9,903 nucleotides of DNA, from contig DAOUWT010000079.1 in assembly GCA_030666985.1 (NCBI GenBank), forward strand, positions 1 through 9,903, in the 5' to 3' direction. A program made the translations under genes and the position numbers. The stretch is from Chloroflexota bacterium. Its GTDB lineage: Bacteria; Chloroflexota; Anaerolineae; Anaerolineales; UBA11858. The notes beneath the pieces were generated by a model. The model was not told the DNA's origin, did no database searches, and saw nothing but the letters and a program-made list of their open reading frames with translations. Position 1 is the first letter of the stretch; each line of letters opens with the position of its first letter. This document shows, piece by piece, positions 1 through 6,626 of the stretch.

Positions 1-184
1 CCTGTTCCCCTGTTCCCCTGATTCCCCTGATTCCCTGTTCCCCTGTTCCCCTGATTCCCTGTTCCCCTGTTCCCCTGATTCCCTGTTCCCTTGTTCCCCT
101 GTTCCCTTGTTCCCTTATTCCCTTGTTCCCCTGTTCCCCTGTTCCCTTGTTCCCTTGTTCCCCTGTTCCCCTGATTCCCTGTTT
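1..184. repeat. C-rich 8-bp tandem repeat array
   Basis: About twenty head-to-tail copies of an 8-9 bp unit fill this stretch. The variants are TGTTCCCC, TGTTCCCT and TGATTCCC. Between about 38 and 95 they are arranged in a 24-bp higher-order unit of one TGATTCCC followed by two TGTTCCCC-type units. Every unit carries a run of three or four C, so the minus strand has G3-4 runs separated by 4-5 bases, which is a textbook G-quadruplex-capable pattern. The array is cut by the window edge, so its full length is unknown. There are no unique spacers, so it is not CRISPR, and I see no gene in it. Confidence 0.9.
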
Positions 185-193
185 TTCCTGCTA

Positions 194-248
194 CCCAGTT
201 TCCCAATATACCAATCTCCCAGTTTACCAATCCCCAATATACCAATCT
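194..248. repeat. CCCAATATACCAATCT-type short repeats
   Basis: A second repeat family follows the first. The 16-base word CCCAATATACCAATCT occurs exactly at 202-217 and 233-248. Related CCCAGTTT words lie at 194-201 and 218-225. It runs up to 18 bp before the start codon of the PSP1-domain gene, so that gene's leader is made almost wholly of repeat DNA and its promoter must lie within or upstream of the repeats. Confidence 0.75.
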
Positions 249-266
249 TAAGGTAAAATTCCCCCC

Positions 267-1097
267 ATGACAACTATAGCCGTAGGAATTCGATTTCATC
301 CTGGGGGGAAAACGTATCACTTTGACGCCTCTGGGCATCCCGATTTGCAAGAGGGAGACTTTGCCATTGTTGAAACCAGCCGGGGACAGCAATTGGGCCA
401 AGTTGTTAAAACGCTTGCTCCTAAAAAGATCTCCAAGCAGCGCAGTTGGAAACCAATCGTTCGCAAAGCCACCCCGCGAGATTTAGTTTTGCGCCAAGTC
501 TGGGAAAAGAAAGAGCAGCAAGCCTTGACCATTTGTCAAGAGATAATTAGGGAGAATGGTCTGCAAGGGGTCAAATTAGTCTCGGCTGAATTCAGCCTGG
601 AGGGAGAAAAATTAGTTTTTCTATATAGTTATGAAGAGAAAGGCGACCCTGACCTGAGCGTGATTACCAGTGCCATGGAGCAAGATTATCCCCACGCCGG
701 TATTACTATGCGCCGCATAGGCCCTCGTGATGCCGCGAAAATCATTGGGGGGATGGGAGCCTGTGGCCGAGAGATTAGGTGTTGCACTGAATTTATGACC
801 AGCTTTCAGCCGGTCTCCATCAAAAAAGCCAAAGCCCAAGGCGTTTCCCTGGTTCCTACAGAAATTTCCGGCATGTGTGGGCGACTGCGCTGTTGCTTGG
901 ATCATGAATACGAACTCTATGTAGCAGCCAAGAAAAAACTTCCCAGGCATGGAAAGCGTGTTACCACACCCCTGGGCGAGGGAAAAATTGTACGTTTGTC
1001 TCCCTTGCAAGGGACCATCAGGGTGAACCTGGGCGAGAAAGGTTATCATGAGTTCGTGTGGGAGGAAATCAAGCAAGCTGGTTCATCTAAGAGTTAG
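267..1097 (+). CDS. ricT: PSP1-domain (RicT/YaaT-like) protein
   Basis: This 276-residue protein belongs to the PSP1 family. The Bacillus subtilis member RicT (YaaT) has nearly the same length and acts in the cytoplasm in an Fe-S-containing Ric complex that affects RNase Y-dependent mRNA maturation. Visible hallmarks are the N-terminal beta-rich part (about 1-60), the core with GACGREIRCC (C166, C172, C173), the conserved FQPVSIKKAKAQG stretch (180-192), and SGMCGRLRCC (C204, C209, C210). These are the cysteines expected to bind a cluster. Residues 227-266 form a small beta-barrel-like tail built around TPLGEGKIV. The ATG start is preceded only by a weak AAGG at 250-253, so initiation may be inefficient. 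The family assignment is firm. The RNase Y role is borrowed from Bacillus, and no partner genes (ylbF, ymcA) are in view. Confidence 0.9.
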   Translation: MTTIAVGIRFHPGGKTYHFDASGHPDLQEGDFAIVETSRGQQLGQVVKTLAPKKISKQRSWKPIVRKATPRDLVLRQVWEKKEQQALTICQEIIRENGLQGVKLVSAEFSLEGEKLVFLYSYEEKGDPDLSVITSAMEQDYPHAGITMRRIGPRDAAKIIGGMGACGREIRCCTEFMTSFQPVSIKKAKAQGVSLVPTEISGMCGRLRCCLDHEYELYVAAKKKLPRHGKRVTTPLGEGKIVRLSPLQGTIRVNLGEKGYHEFVWEEIKQAGSSKS

Positions 1098-1102
1098 AAG
1101 AA

Positions 1103-1127
1103 CGACAAGACCTCTGAGGTCTTGTCG
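1103..1127. repeat. perfect 12-bp palindrome after ricT
   Basis: CGACAAGACCTC (1103-1114) and its exact reverse complement (1116-1127) are separated by one base, six bases after the ricT stop codon. It could end transcription, but no T-run follows on the plus strand. Extruded-palindrome repeats of this type are often dispersed in genomes, so it is called a repeat rather than a terminator. Confidence 0.7.
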
Positions 1128-1148
1128 CCTAAAAGGAAAAAATGAATT

Positions 1149-1562
1149 ATGGTAGATTTTCTAGCTAAGTCGCGTGAACTGTTCCCTTATACCCAAAAGC
1201 TGCGGCGTGAATTTCACCGCCATCCTGAGCTTGGATTTCAGGAGATACGCACGGCCCGGCGGATTGCGGAGGAGTTGGGCGAATTGCCGGGCCTGGACGT
1301 GGAAACCGGCGTGGGAGGCACGGGCGTGGTGGCCCTCTTGGAGGGAGGGAAACCCGGCCCCGTGGCCATTAACGCTTACCTGATAGCCGATACCGACTCT
1401 CAGGACGCCGTCGTCATTGACCCCGGCGGGAGTTACGAGACGCTGATGAACAGCATTAGCCAGCAGGTACTCACTCTCCCCGACGATGTGCGTATTTTGT
1501 CGGGTCACGGGCCTGAGACAACGGTGGGAAAAGAGAGGCGGGGGAATATGTATTTGGGATGA
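1149..1562 (+). pseudogene. chimera: M20 amidohydrolase start joined to deleted MBL-fold hydrolase
   Basis: The open frame encodes 137 residues from two unrelated families. Residues 1-72 match the start of the M20 amidohydrolase at 3520 almost residue for residue (FPYTQKLRREFHRHPELGF and onward), and the DNA shares a 49-bp identical run (1218-1266 with 3589-3637). At about residue 73 the sequence changes to a metallo-beta-lactamase-fold (glyoxalase II-like) hydrolase: INAYLIADTDSQDAVVIDPGG (74-94). This jumps directly to that family's C-terminal signature LPDDVRILSGHGPETTVGKE (110-129). The roughly 100 residues between, including the HxHxDH metal motif, are missing. The M20 catalytic half is missing too, so neither activity can remain. 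The frame has no internal stop and keeps an AAAAGG ribosome site upstream, so a short protein could still be made. I judge it a deletion or recombination relic. Confidence 0.8.
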
Positions 1563-1581
1563 TCTATTTATGTTTTTAACG

Positions 1582-1684
1582 TAACTACTCACCCATTGTC
1601 ATTTCGACGAGGAACGAGGAGAAATCTTTGCTGATGGATGCAAGATTTCTCACTTCGTTCGAAATGACACCTGAGTAGCTACTT
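1582..1684. repeat. interspersed inverted repeat (MITE-like)
   Basis: The left arm (about 1582-1632, with TGTCATTTCGACGAGG and GAGAAATCTTTGC) pairs with the right arm (about 1640-1684, GCAAGATTTCTCACTTCG, TCGAAATGACA and GAGTAGCTAC) as an imperfect stem of roughly 45 bp around an 8-base loop. It has no coding capacity. From memory, 'TGTCATTTCGA...GAGAAATCTT' palindromes are frequent dispersed intergenic elements in several bacterial phyla. It fills most of the 170-bp gap before the tyrosine phenol-lyase gene. Confidence 0.8.
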
Positions 1685-1732
1685 TTTAACACTCTATTTG
1701 AAAGAAATACCTAGGCCTAAAAAGGAGGCACA

Positions 1733-3145
1733 GTGTCAAATACAAAATATCAAACTATGGGACAGCAGTTTGGCCGTCGTTCGTGGGCAGAGCCATGGAA
1801 GATCAAAATGGTGGAACCGATCCGCATGATCTCCCACGAGGAACGCCAAAAAGCTGCCGCAGAGGCCGGTTATAACACCTTCTTGATGCGCTCTGAGGAT
1901 GTTTACATAGACCTGCTCACCGACAGCGGCACCAGCGCCATGAGTGACCGCCAATGGGCTGGCATCATGATGGGCGACGAGGCCTACGCCGGCAGCCGCA
2001 ACTTTTATCACCTGGAAGAAGCCATCCAAAAATATTACGGTTACAAATATATCATCCCCACCCACCAGGGACGCGGCGCCGAGCATCTCATCAGCCAGGC
2101 CGTCATCCAAAAGGGTGACTACATCCCCGGCAATATGTACTTCACCACCACCCGCCTGCACCAGGAATTGGCCGGCGGCATCTTCGTGGATGTGATCATT
2201 GACGAGGCCCACGATCCTATCCACCAGCATCCCTTCAAGGGCAACATTGACCTCGACAAAATGCAGGCCCTGGTCAATAAAGTCGGCGCGGACAAAATCC
2301 CCTATGTTTCTCTGGCCGGGACGGTCAATATGGCCGGGGGCCAGCCTGTCAGCATGGCGAATGTTAAAGAATTGCGGGAATTTTGCGACCGTCACGGCAT
2401 CCGCATTTATTTGGACGCCACCCGAATGTACGAAAACAGTTTCTTCATCCAGGAGCGCGAAGAAGGTTACGCCGACAAATCCATCGCCGAAATCTTATTT
2501 GAGTTTTGCAGTTACACCGATGGGGCCTGGATGAGCGCAAAAAAGGATAACCTGGTCAATATTGGCGGCTGGCTGGCGGTCAATCAGGCCGATGTGGCCG
2601 AAAAAGCCCGCAATATGGTCGTGGTTTACGAGGGGCTGCACACCTATGGCGGGATGGCCGGGCGCGATATGGAAGCCCTGGCAATCGGGATCGCCGAAGG
2701 CGTGGATGACGACCACGTCGCCTCCCGCGTGCGTCAGGTGCGCTATTTGGGCAAACTGCTCATGGATTGGGGGATTCCGATCGTGGAACCCGTGGGTGGT
2801 CACGCCATTTTCCTGGATGCCAAACGATTTTACGAGCACCTCCCCCAGGATCTATTTCCCTCCCAGACATTGGCCGCCGAACTTTATATCGATTCTGGCG
2901 TGCGCTCAATGGAGCGCGGCATCGTCAGCGCGGGACGCGACCCCAAAACCGGCGATCACCGCCACCCGGCCCTGGAACTCACCCGCCTGACTATCCCCCG
3001 CCGGGTCTACACCCAGGCCCACATGGACGTGGTCGCCGAGAGCATCAAAGCGATTTACGATGTCCGCGAGCAAACGAAGGGTTTGAAGATGGTTTTCGAG
3101 CCGGAATATCTGCGCTTCTTCCAGGCGCGGTTCGAGAAGGTTTAG
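1733..3145 (+). CDS. tpl: tyrosine phenol-lyase (beta-tyrosinase)
   Basis: This is a PLP enzyme that cleaves L-tyrosine to phenol, pyruvate and ammonia. It is colinear with Citrobacter freundii TPL with a 14-residue N-terminal extension. The catalytic residues, by my recall of that enzyme, all fall at the expected offset: Schiff-base K271 in SAKKD, Y85 in GDEAYAG, R114 in HQGRG, D228 and R231 in DATR, and carboxylate-binding R418. Three substrate markers favour TPL over tryptophanase: T138 in FTTTR (Asp in tryptophanase), M393/R395 in SMERG (Val/Ile in tryptophanase), and F462/F463 near the C-terminus. The GTG start follows AAAGGAGG (1721-1728) by four bases. An ATG at 1757 would give 462 residues, closer to the usual 456. 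The gene is G+C-rich relative to its surroundings. Activity on other amino acids such as serine or cysteine is known for the family. Product phenol is toxic, and no phenol-degrading gene is in view. Confidence 0.93.
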   Translation: MSNTKYQTMGQQFGRRSWAEPWKIKMVEPIRMISHEERQKAAAEAGYNTFLMRSEDVYIDLLTDSGTSAMSDRQWAGIMMGDEAYAGSRNFYHLEEAIQKYYGYKYIIPTHQGRGAEHLISQAVIQKGDYIPGNMYFTTTRLHQELAGGIFVDVIIDEAHDPIHQHPFKGNIDLDKMQALVNKVGADKIPYVSLAGTVNMAGGQPVSMANVKELREFCDRHGIRIYLDATRMYENSFFIQEREEGYADKSIAEILFEFCSYTDGAWMSAKKDNLVNIGGWLAVNQADVAEKARNMVVVYEGLHTYGGMAGRDMEALAIGIAEGVDDDHVASRVRQVRYLGKLLMDWGIPIVEPVGGHAIFLDAKRFYEHLPQDLFPSQTLAAELYIDSGVRSMERGIVSAGRDPKTGDHRHPALELTRLTIPRRVYTQAHMDVVAESIKAIYDVREQTKGLKMVFEPEYLRFFQARFEKV

Positions 3146-3147
3146 GG

Positions 3148-3284
3148 GTAGTTGCTCAAAATCATGATGGTAGAACTGCATTGCACTTGAGAAAGTGCGC
3201 TGCAGTTCGGCCCCCATGGGAAGACCCGTGGTGCAACGCATCCAAAAGCAGATGCAATGCACTACTAACATTTTGAGCAATTAC
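3148..3284. repeat. multi-hairpin inverted repeat, cloverleaf-like
   Basis: The outer arms GTAGTTGCTCAAAAT (3148-3162) and ATTTTGAGCAATTAC (3270-3284) pair at 14 of 15 positions. Inside are a 16-bp hairpin with a GAGA loop (3173-3188 with 3193-3208, 14 of 16 pairs), a small CCATGGG/CCCGTGG hairpin (3214-3231), and a third hairpin (3228-3242 with 3251-3265). Because the inner arms are related (TGCATTGCA and TGCAATGCA), one long imperfect stem is an alternative fold. It starts two bases after the tpl stop codon. It may be a MITE-like element, an attenuating 3' structure, or an unrecognised structured RNA. It is not a tRNA. Confidence 0.7.
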
Positions 3285-3322
3285 ACCCAAAGGGTGTGCA
3301 TGCTAAGCACGCAAAGAGAGCA

Positions 3323-3381
3323 GGGCACGAGAGTGCCCATTGTAGGCGTGAGGCGAACTCGCGTTCCGCCTTGGCGCTACA
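3323..3381. repeat. two consecutive hairpins in the tpl-M20 gap
   Basis: GGGCAC-GAGA-GTGCCC (3323-3338) is a perfect 6-bp stem closed by a GNRA-type tetraloop. It is followed at once by a longer hairpin: outer TGTAG (3341-3345) with CTACA (3377-3381), inner AGGCGAAC (3351-3358) with GTTCCGCCT (3363-3371), and a TCGC loop. Both stems are strong enough to form in RNA. No U-tract follows either. Confidence 0.65.
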
Positions 3382-3406
3382 AACCATCATGGCTCATCTG
3401 TTGAAT

Positions 3407-3477
3407 GTGTGCAATGAAAGGCGATATAAATATCGCGTTACGCTTTCGTAGTGCGACATTCATATCGCTTTGCACAC
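3407..3477. repeat. long imperfect hairpin upstream of the M20 gene
   Basis: GTGTGCAA (3407-3414) pairs exactly with TTGCACAC (3470-3477). After a small asymmetric bulge the stem continues through GCGATATAAATATCGC paired with GCGACATTCATATCGC, up to a loop near 3445. The structure ends about 40 bp before the M20 start codon, so it would sit in that gene's 5' leader if transcription starts upstream. It could be regulatory or simply a repeat. Confidence 0.7.
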
Positions 3478-3519
3478 TTGTTCCTTGGGAAGAAATAAAA
3501 GATATGAGGAAAAAATGAT

Positions 3520-4698
3520 ATGACAGATTATGTCGCGAAAGCACGAGAGCTATTTCCCTACACCCAAAAACTGCGGCGTGAATTTCATCGCCATCCTGAG
3601 CTTGGATTTCAGGAGATACGCACGGCCCGGCGGATTGTGGAGGAATTGAGCCAATTGCCCGGCTTAGAGGTGCAAACCGGCGTGGGAGTCACGGGCGTGG
3701 TGGCCCTCTTGGGGGGGGACGGGAGGGGGCCGGTGGTTTTGCTCCGCGTGGACATGGACGCCCTTCCCATGAGTGAAGAGAACGATGTCCCCTACGTTTC
3801 GCAGAATGCAGGCGTCATGCACGCTTGCGGCCACGATGGACACGTGGCCATGGGGCTGGCGGCGGCAAAAATGCTCCACGCCGAGCGTGAAAATCTAGCC
3901 GGGACAGTTAAATTCGTCTTCCAACCCGCCGAAGAAGGGGATGGGGGTGCAGCCCGCATGGTTGAAGATGGCGTGCTGGAAAATCCCCGCCCCGATTATG
4001 CCTTAGCCCTCCACCTTTGGAACGAGAAACCCCTGGATTGGTACGGAGTCGCAGCCGGCCCGACAATGGCTGCCGCCGAAACCTTCTCTATCACAATAAC
4101 GGGGAAAGGCGGCCATGGGGCAGCTCCTCACACCACAGTTGATCCTATTGTGGCTGCTTCACATATTGTTACTTCACTGCAAAGCATTGTCTCTAGGGAA
4201 ATAGACCCCATAGATACTGGCGTGGTCAGTGTTACTAGCATTCATGGTGGAACCACCCACAACATCATCCCACCCCGGGTAGAAATGCTAGGGACAACTC
4301 GCTCCTTTGAGCCTGAAGTCCGGGAGCTTATATTGAAGCGTGTTCGGCAAATTGCCACCAGTGTAGCGGAGACATTCCGCTGTCAGGTCAAAGTGGAAGT
4401 CGCTGACGTTTGCCCGGCGTTGGTAAACGACCCGGAGGTCACTGCGCGTGCGCAAAAAGTGGCCCGGCGCATCTTCCCCAACGCGACCATAGCCACCGAG
4501 TACCAGACCATGGGCGCCGAAGACATGGCTTGGATGATGGATGAGATTCCTGGAACTTATATCCTGATCGGCTCTGCCAATCCTGCCAAGGGACTAGACG
4601 CCAAGCACCATCACCCCCGCTTTGATTTTGATGAAGAGGCCTTGGTCAATGGGGCGGCTCTTATTTCTGCTGTTGCGGCTGATCTATTGAGACAGTAG
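3520..4698 (+). CDS. M20-family metal-dependent amidohydrolase
   Basis: This 392-residue protein has the full M20D layout (hippurate / N-acyl-amino acid / IAA-conjugate hydrolases), a cytoplasmic dizinc or dimanganese amidase of normal length. Visible ligands are C103 and H105 in HACGHDGH, general base E138 and ligand E139 in QPAEEG, H165 in LALHLW, and a histidine of KHHHPRFD (363-365) near the C-terminus. The dimerisation lid (about 183-295) carries GKGGHGAAPH. Substrate cannot be read from the sequence; N-acetyl or N-acyl amino acids are likely, and direct peptide or carbamoyl substrates are possible. The ATG follows GAGGA (3506-3510) by nine bases. It lies between tpl and korAB in the same direction, which suggests it feeds amino acids into that route. 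Its first 70 codons are duplicated in the pseudogene at 1149. Confidence 0.92.
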   Translation: MTDYVAKARELFPYTQKLRREFHRHPELGFQEIRTARRIVEELSQLPGLEVQTGVGVTGVVALLGGDGRGPVVLLRVDMDALPMSEENDVPYVSQNAGVMHACGHDGHVAMGLAAAKMLHAERENLAGTVKFVFQPAEEGDGGAARMVEDGVLENPRPDYALALHLWNEKPLDWYGVAAGPTMAAAETFSITITGKGGHGAAPHTTVDPIVAASHIVTSLQSIVSREIDPIDTGVVSVTSIHGGTTHNIIPPRVEMLGTTRSFEPEVRELILKRVRQIATSVAETFRCQVKVEVADVCPALVNDPEVTARAQKVARRIFPNATIATEYQTMGAEDMAWMMDEIPGTYILIGSANPAKGLDAKHHHPRFDFDEEALVNGAALISAVAADLLRQ

Positions 4699-4734
4699 AT
4701 GTTTTTAATGAACTATAGGAAATTACTGTTAAAT

Positions 4735-4758
4735 AGCGGGATACGAGAGTGTCCCGCT
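4735..4758 (+). promoter_or_regulatory. GAGA-capped hairpin between M20 and korA
   Basis: AGCGGGATAC (4735-4744) and GTGTCCCGCT (4749-4758) form a 10-bp stem with one G-U pair and a GAGA tetraloop. It lies 37 bp after the M20 stop codon and 57 bp before the korA start. The following CTTGTTGT is only weakly T-rich, so termination would be partial at best. Its loop region ACGAGAGT is also found in the hairpin at 3323-3338. Confidence 0.55.
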
Positions 4759-4814
4759 TGTTGTACGTACACACACGCAAGTTGATAGTTTCAATAAAAG
4801 TACAAGGAGAACTA

Positions 4815-6626
4815 ATGGCAGAAAAAAAATCTGTGCTTGAGCCTGTCGTGAACGACTTTTCTATCACTGTGGGAACAGTGAATGGCTCGGGCAGCCAAAC
4901 CGCAAACCTGACCCTGATGCGGGCGTTTTTCAAAATGGGTATCCCTATTTCAGGGAAAAATATATTCCCTTCTAACATCCAAGGACTACCGACCTGGTAC
5001 ACCATTCGCGTAAGCAAGGATAGGTATTTAGCCCGCAGCGAGACCACCGAGATCATGGTAGCCATGAACCCGGCCTCCTTCGCCAATGATTTGGATAAAT
5101 TAGTCCCTGGGGGAATTTTCCTCTATGCGGATCATATCAAAGAGGAGATTAATAGGGCTGATGTGGTCGTTTATCCAATGCCGGTGAAAGAATTGGTGCG
5201 TGAGTCGGGTGCGCCCCGAAGTCTGCGTGACTATGTAGCCAACATGGTCTACGTGGGCGCTTTGACCCATCTACTGGGTATTGAGGTAGAGAAACTTCAG
5301 GAGGCATTGGATTTTCATTTTGGCGGAAAGCAGAAGCCCGTTGAGTTGAATATGAAGATTATTAAAAAGTCTATTGAATGGGCTGCCGAAAACTTTGACC
5401 AAGCATCTCCTTACCGTGCAGAGCAAATGGATGGAACCGACGGTTATATCCTGGCTACCGGCAACACCGCCGGCGCACTCGGTTCTATTTACGGAGGTTT
5501 GCAGTTTACGGCTTGGTATCCCATTACTCCGGCCACTGGTATGCCCGAAGCGATTACAAAATATCGGCCTTTCTTGCAAGAAGACCCAGAAACTAAGAAA
5601 TATAAATTTTCTGTCGTCCAGGCAGAGGATGAATTGGCCGCCGTGGGGATGATCATAGGGGCGGGGTGGGCCGGTTTGCGAACGGTTACGGCTACCTCAG
5701 GGCCTGGCATGAGCCTTATGTCTGAATACGTAGGCTTGGCTTATTACGCTGAGATTCCCATCGTCATCTGGAATGTTCAACGTATGGGGCCGAGTACCGG
5801 TCTGCCTACTCGCACGTCTCAAGGCGACATCAATCAAACTTATTATTTGGGGCAAGGCGATACCAAGCACCCCATATTTTTCCCAGGGTCTGTTACCGAA
5901 TGTTTTGAGTTTGGATGGAAAGCCATGGATTTGGCCGAACAACTTCAGGCTCCAGTCTTTGTCCTTATTGATCTGGATATGGGTATGAATCAATGGATGA
6001 CAGAGCCTTTCCAATATCCTGATACGCCAATCAAGCGCGGCAAAATCCTTTGGGAGGATGACCTGGATAACCTGGATTGGGAGTGGGGGCGCTACCTCGA
6101 TAACGACGGTGACGGCATCCCCTACCGCACTGTGCCGGGGAACGAGCATCCCAAGAGCGCATATTTCACGCGCGGCACCGGGCACGACGAATACGCCAAC
6201 TACAGCGAAGACCCCGAAACCTGGGCCGCGAATCTCGCGCGGCTCAACAAAAAGTTTGAACTGACACGCACCATGGTTCCCAAACCGGAAATCCACTCCA
6301 GGGATGGCGCAGAAATAGGCGTCATTGCCTTTGGCTCCACAGACCCGGCCGTTAGCGAAGCTTGTGATTACTTGGAGGCGGATGGCGTAGCGGTGGATTA
6401 TTTGCGCCTGCGGGCCTTGCCTATCAACGAGGACGTGGTGGATTTTATCCGCAGTCACAAACGGGTTTATGTAGTAGAGATGAATCGTGATGGTCAACTA
6501 TGTCAGATCATTGCTCTTGAAATGCTAGATCAGGCCACTAAGTTGATTTCGTTGACTTATAATACGGGTTTGCAATTGACGGCTGCTTGGGTCCAAAACG
6601 CCATCCTGGGCAAGGAGATGAAATAA
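4815..6626 (+). CDS. korA: 2-oxoacid:ferredoxin oxidoreductase, fused gamma-alpha subunit
   Basis: This 603-residue KorA-type subunit works with KorB to oxidise a 2-oxoacid plus CoA to acyl-CoA and CO2 with reduction of ferredoxin. In order, it has a gamma domain (about 14-190, opening VGTVNGSGSQTANL), the alpha pyrimidine-binding domain (about 208-400, with YPITPATGMPE at 235-245 and the VQAEDELAAVG and TATSGPGMSLMSE motifs), an Asp/Gly-rich insertion typical of KorA (about 428-470, DNDGDGIPYRTVPG), and the C-terminal domain II (about 498-600). The start is set at 4815 because AAGGAG lies five bases upstream. An in-frame ATG at 4749 lacks such a site and falls in the 4735-4758 hairpin. The stop overlaps the korB start by one base (TAATG), which implies translational coupling. 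The substrate may be 2-oxoglutarate, pyruvate or a branched or aromatic oxoacid; sequence alone does not decide. Confidence 0.92.
   Translation: MAEKKSVLEPVVNDFSITVGTVNGSGSQTANLTLMRAFFKMGIPISGKNIFPSNIQGLPTWYTIRVSKDRYLARSETTEIMVAMNPASFANDLDKLVPGGIFLYADHIKEEINRADVVVYPMPVKELVRESGAPRSLRDYVANMVYVGALTHLLGIEVEKLQEALDFHFGGKQKPVELNMKIIKKSIEWAAENFDQASPYRAEQMDGTDGYILATGNTAGALGSIYGGLQFTAWYPITPATGMPEAITKYRPFLQEDPETKKYKFSVVQAEDELAAVGMIIGAGWAGLRTVTATSGPGMSLMSEYVGLAYYAEIPIVIWNVQRMGPSTGLPTRTSQGDINQTYYLGQGDTKHPIFFPGSVTECFEFGWKAMDLAEQLQAPVFVLIDLDMGMNQWMTEPFQYPDTPIKRGKILWEDDLDNLDWEWGRYLDNDGDGIPYRTVPGNEHPKSAYFTRGTGHDEYANYSEDPETWAANLARLNKKFELTRTMVPKPEIHSRDGAEIGVIAFGSTDPAVSEACDYLEADGVAVDYLRLRALPINEDVVDFIRSHKRVYVVEMNRDGQLCQIIALEMLDQATKLISLTYNTGLQLTAAWVQNAILGKEMK

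Noticed and set aside
1..184. CRISPR array
   Set aside because: The units are 8-9 bp and directly adjacent, with no unique spacers and no cas genes.
1103..1127. Intrinsic terminator of ricT
   Set aside because: The palindrome is perfect, but GCCTAAAAGG follows with no T-run, so it is recorded only as a palindromic repeat.
1733..3145. Tryptophanase rather than tyrosine phenol-lyase
   Set aside because: FTTTR and SMERG carry the TPL-type Thr, Met and Arg in place of tryptophanase Asp, Val and Ile, and overall similarity by recall is closer to TPL.
3148..3284. tRNA or tmRNA-like cloverleaf
   Set aside because: There is an outer stem with three arms, but no CCA end, T-loop GTTCRA or anticodon-arm geometry. 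The arms are too long, and two folds compete.
4749..4814. Upstream in-frame ATG as the korA start
   Set aside because: It has no ribosome-binding site, falls inside a hairpin, and adds 22 residues not typical of the family. The ATG at 4815 has AAGGAG.
5697..6497. Minus-strand 266-codon open frame within korA
   Set aside because: It lies wholly antisense to conserved KorA motifs and has no recognisable domain or ribosome site.
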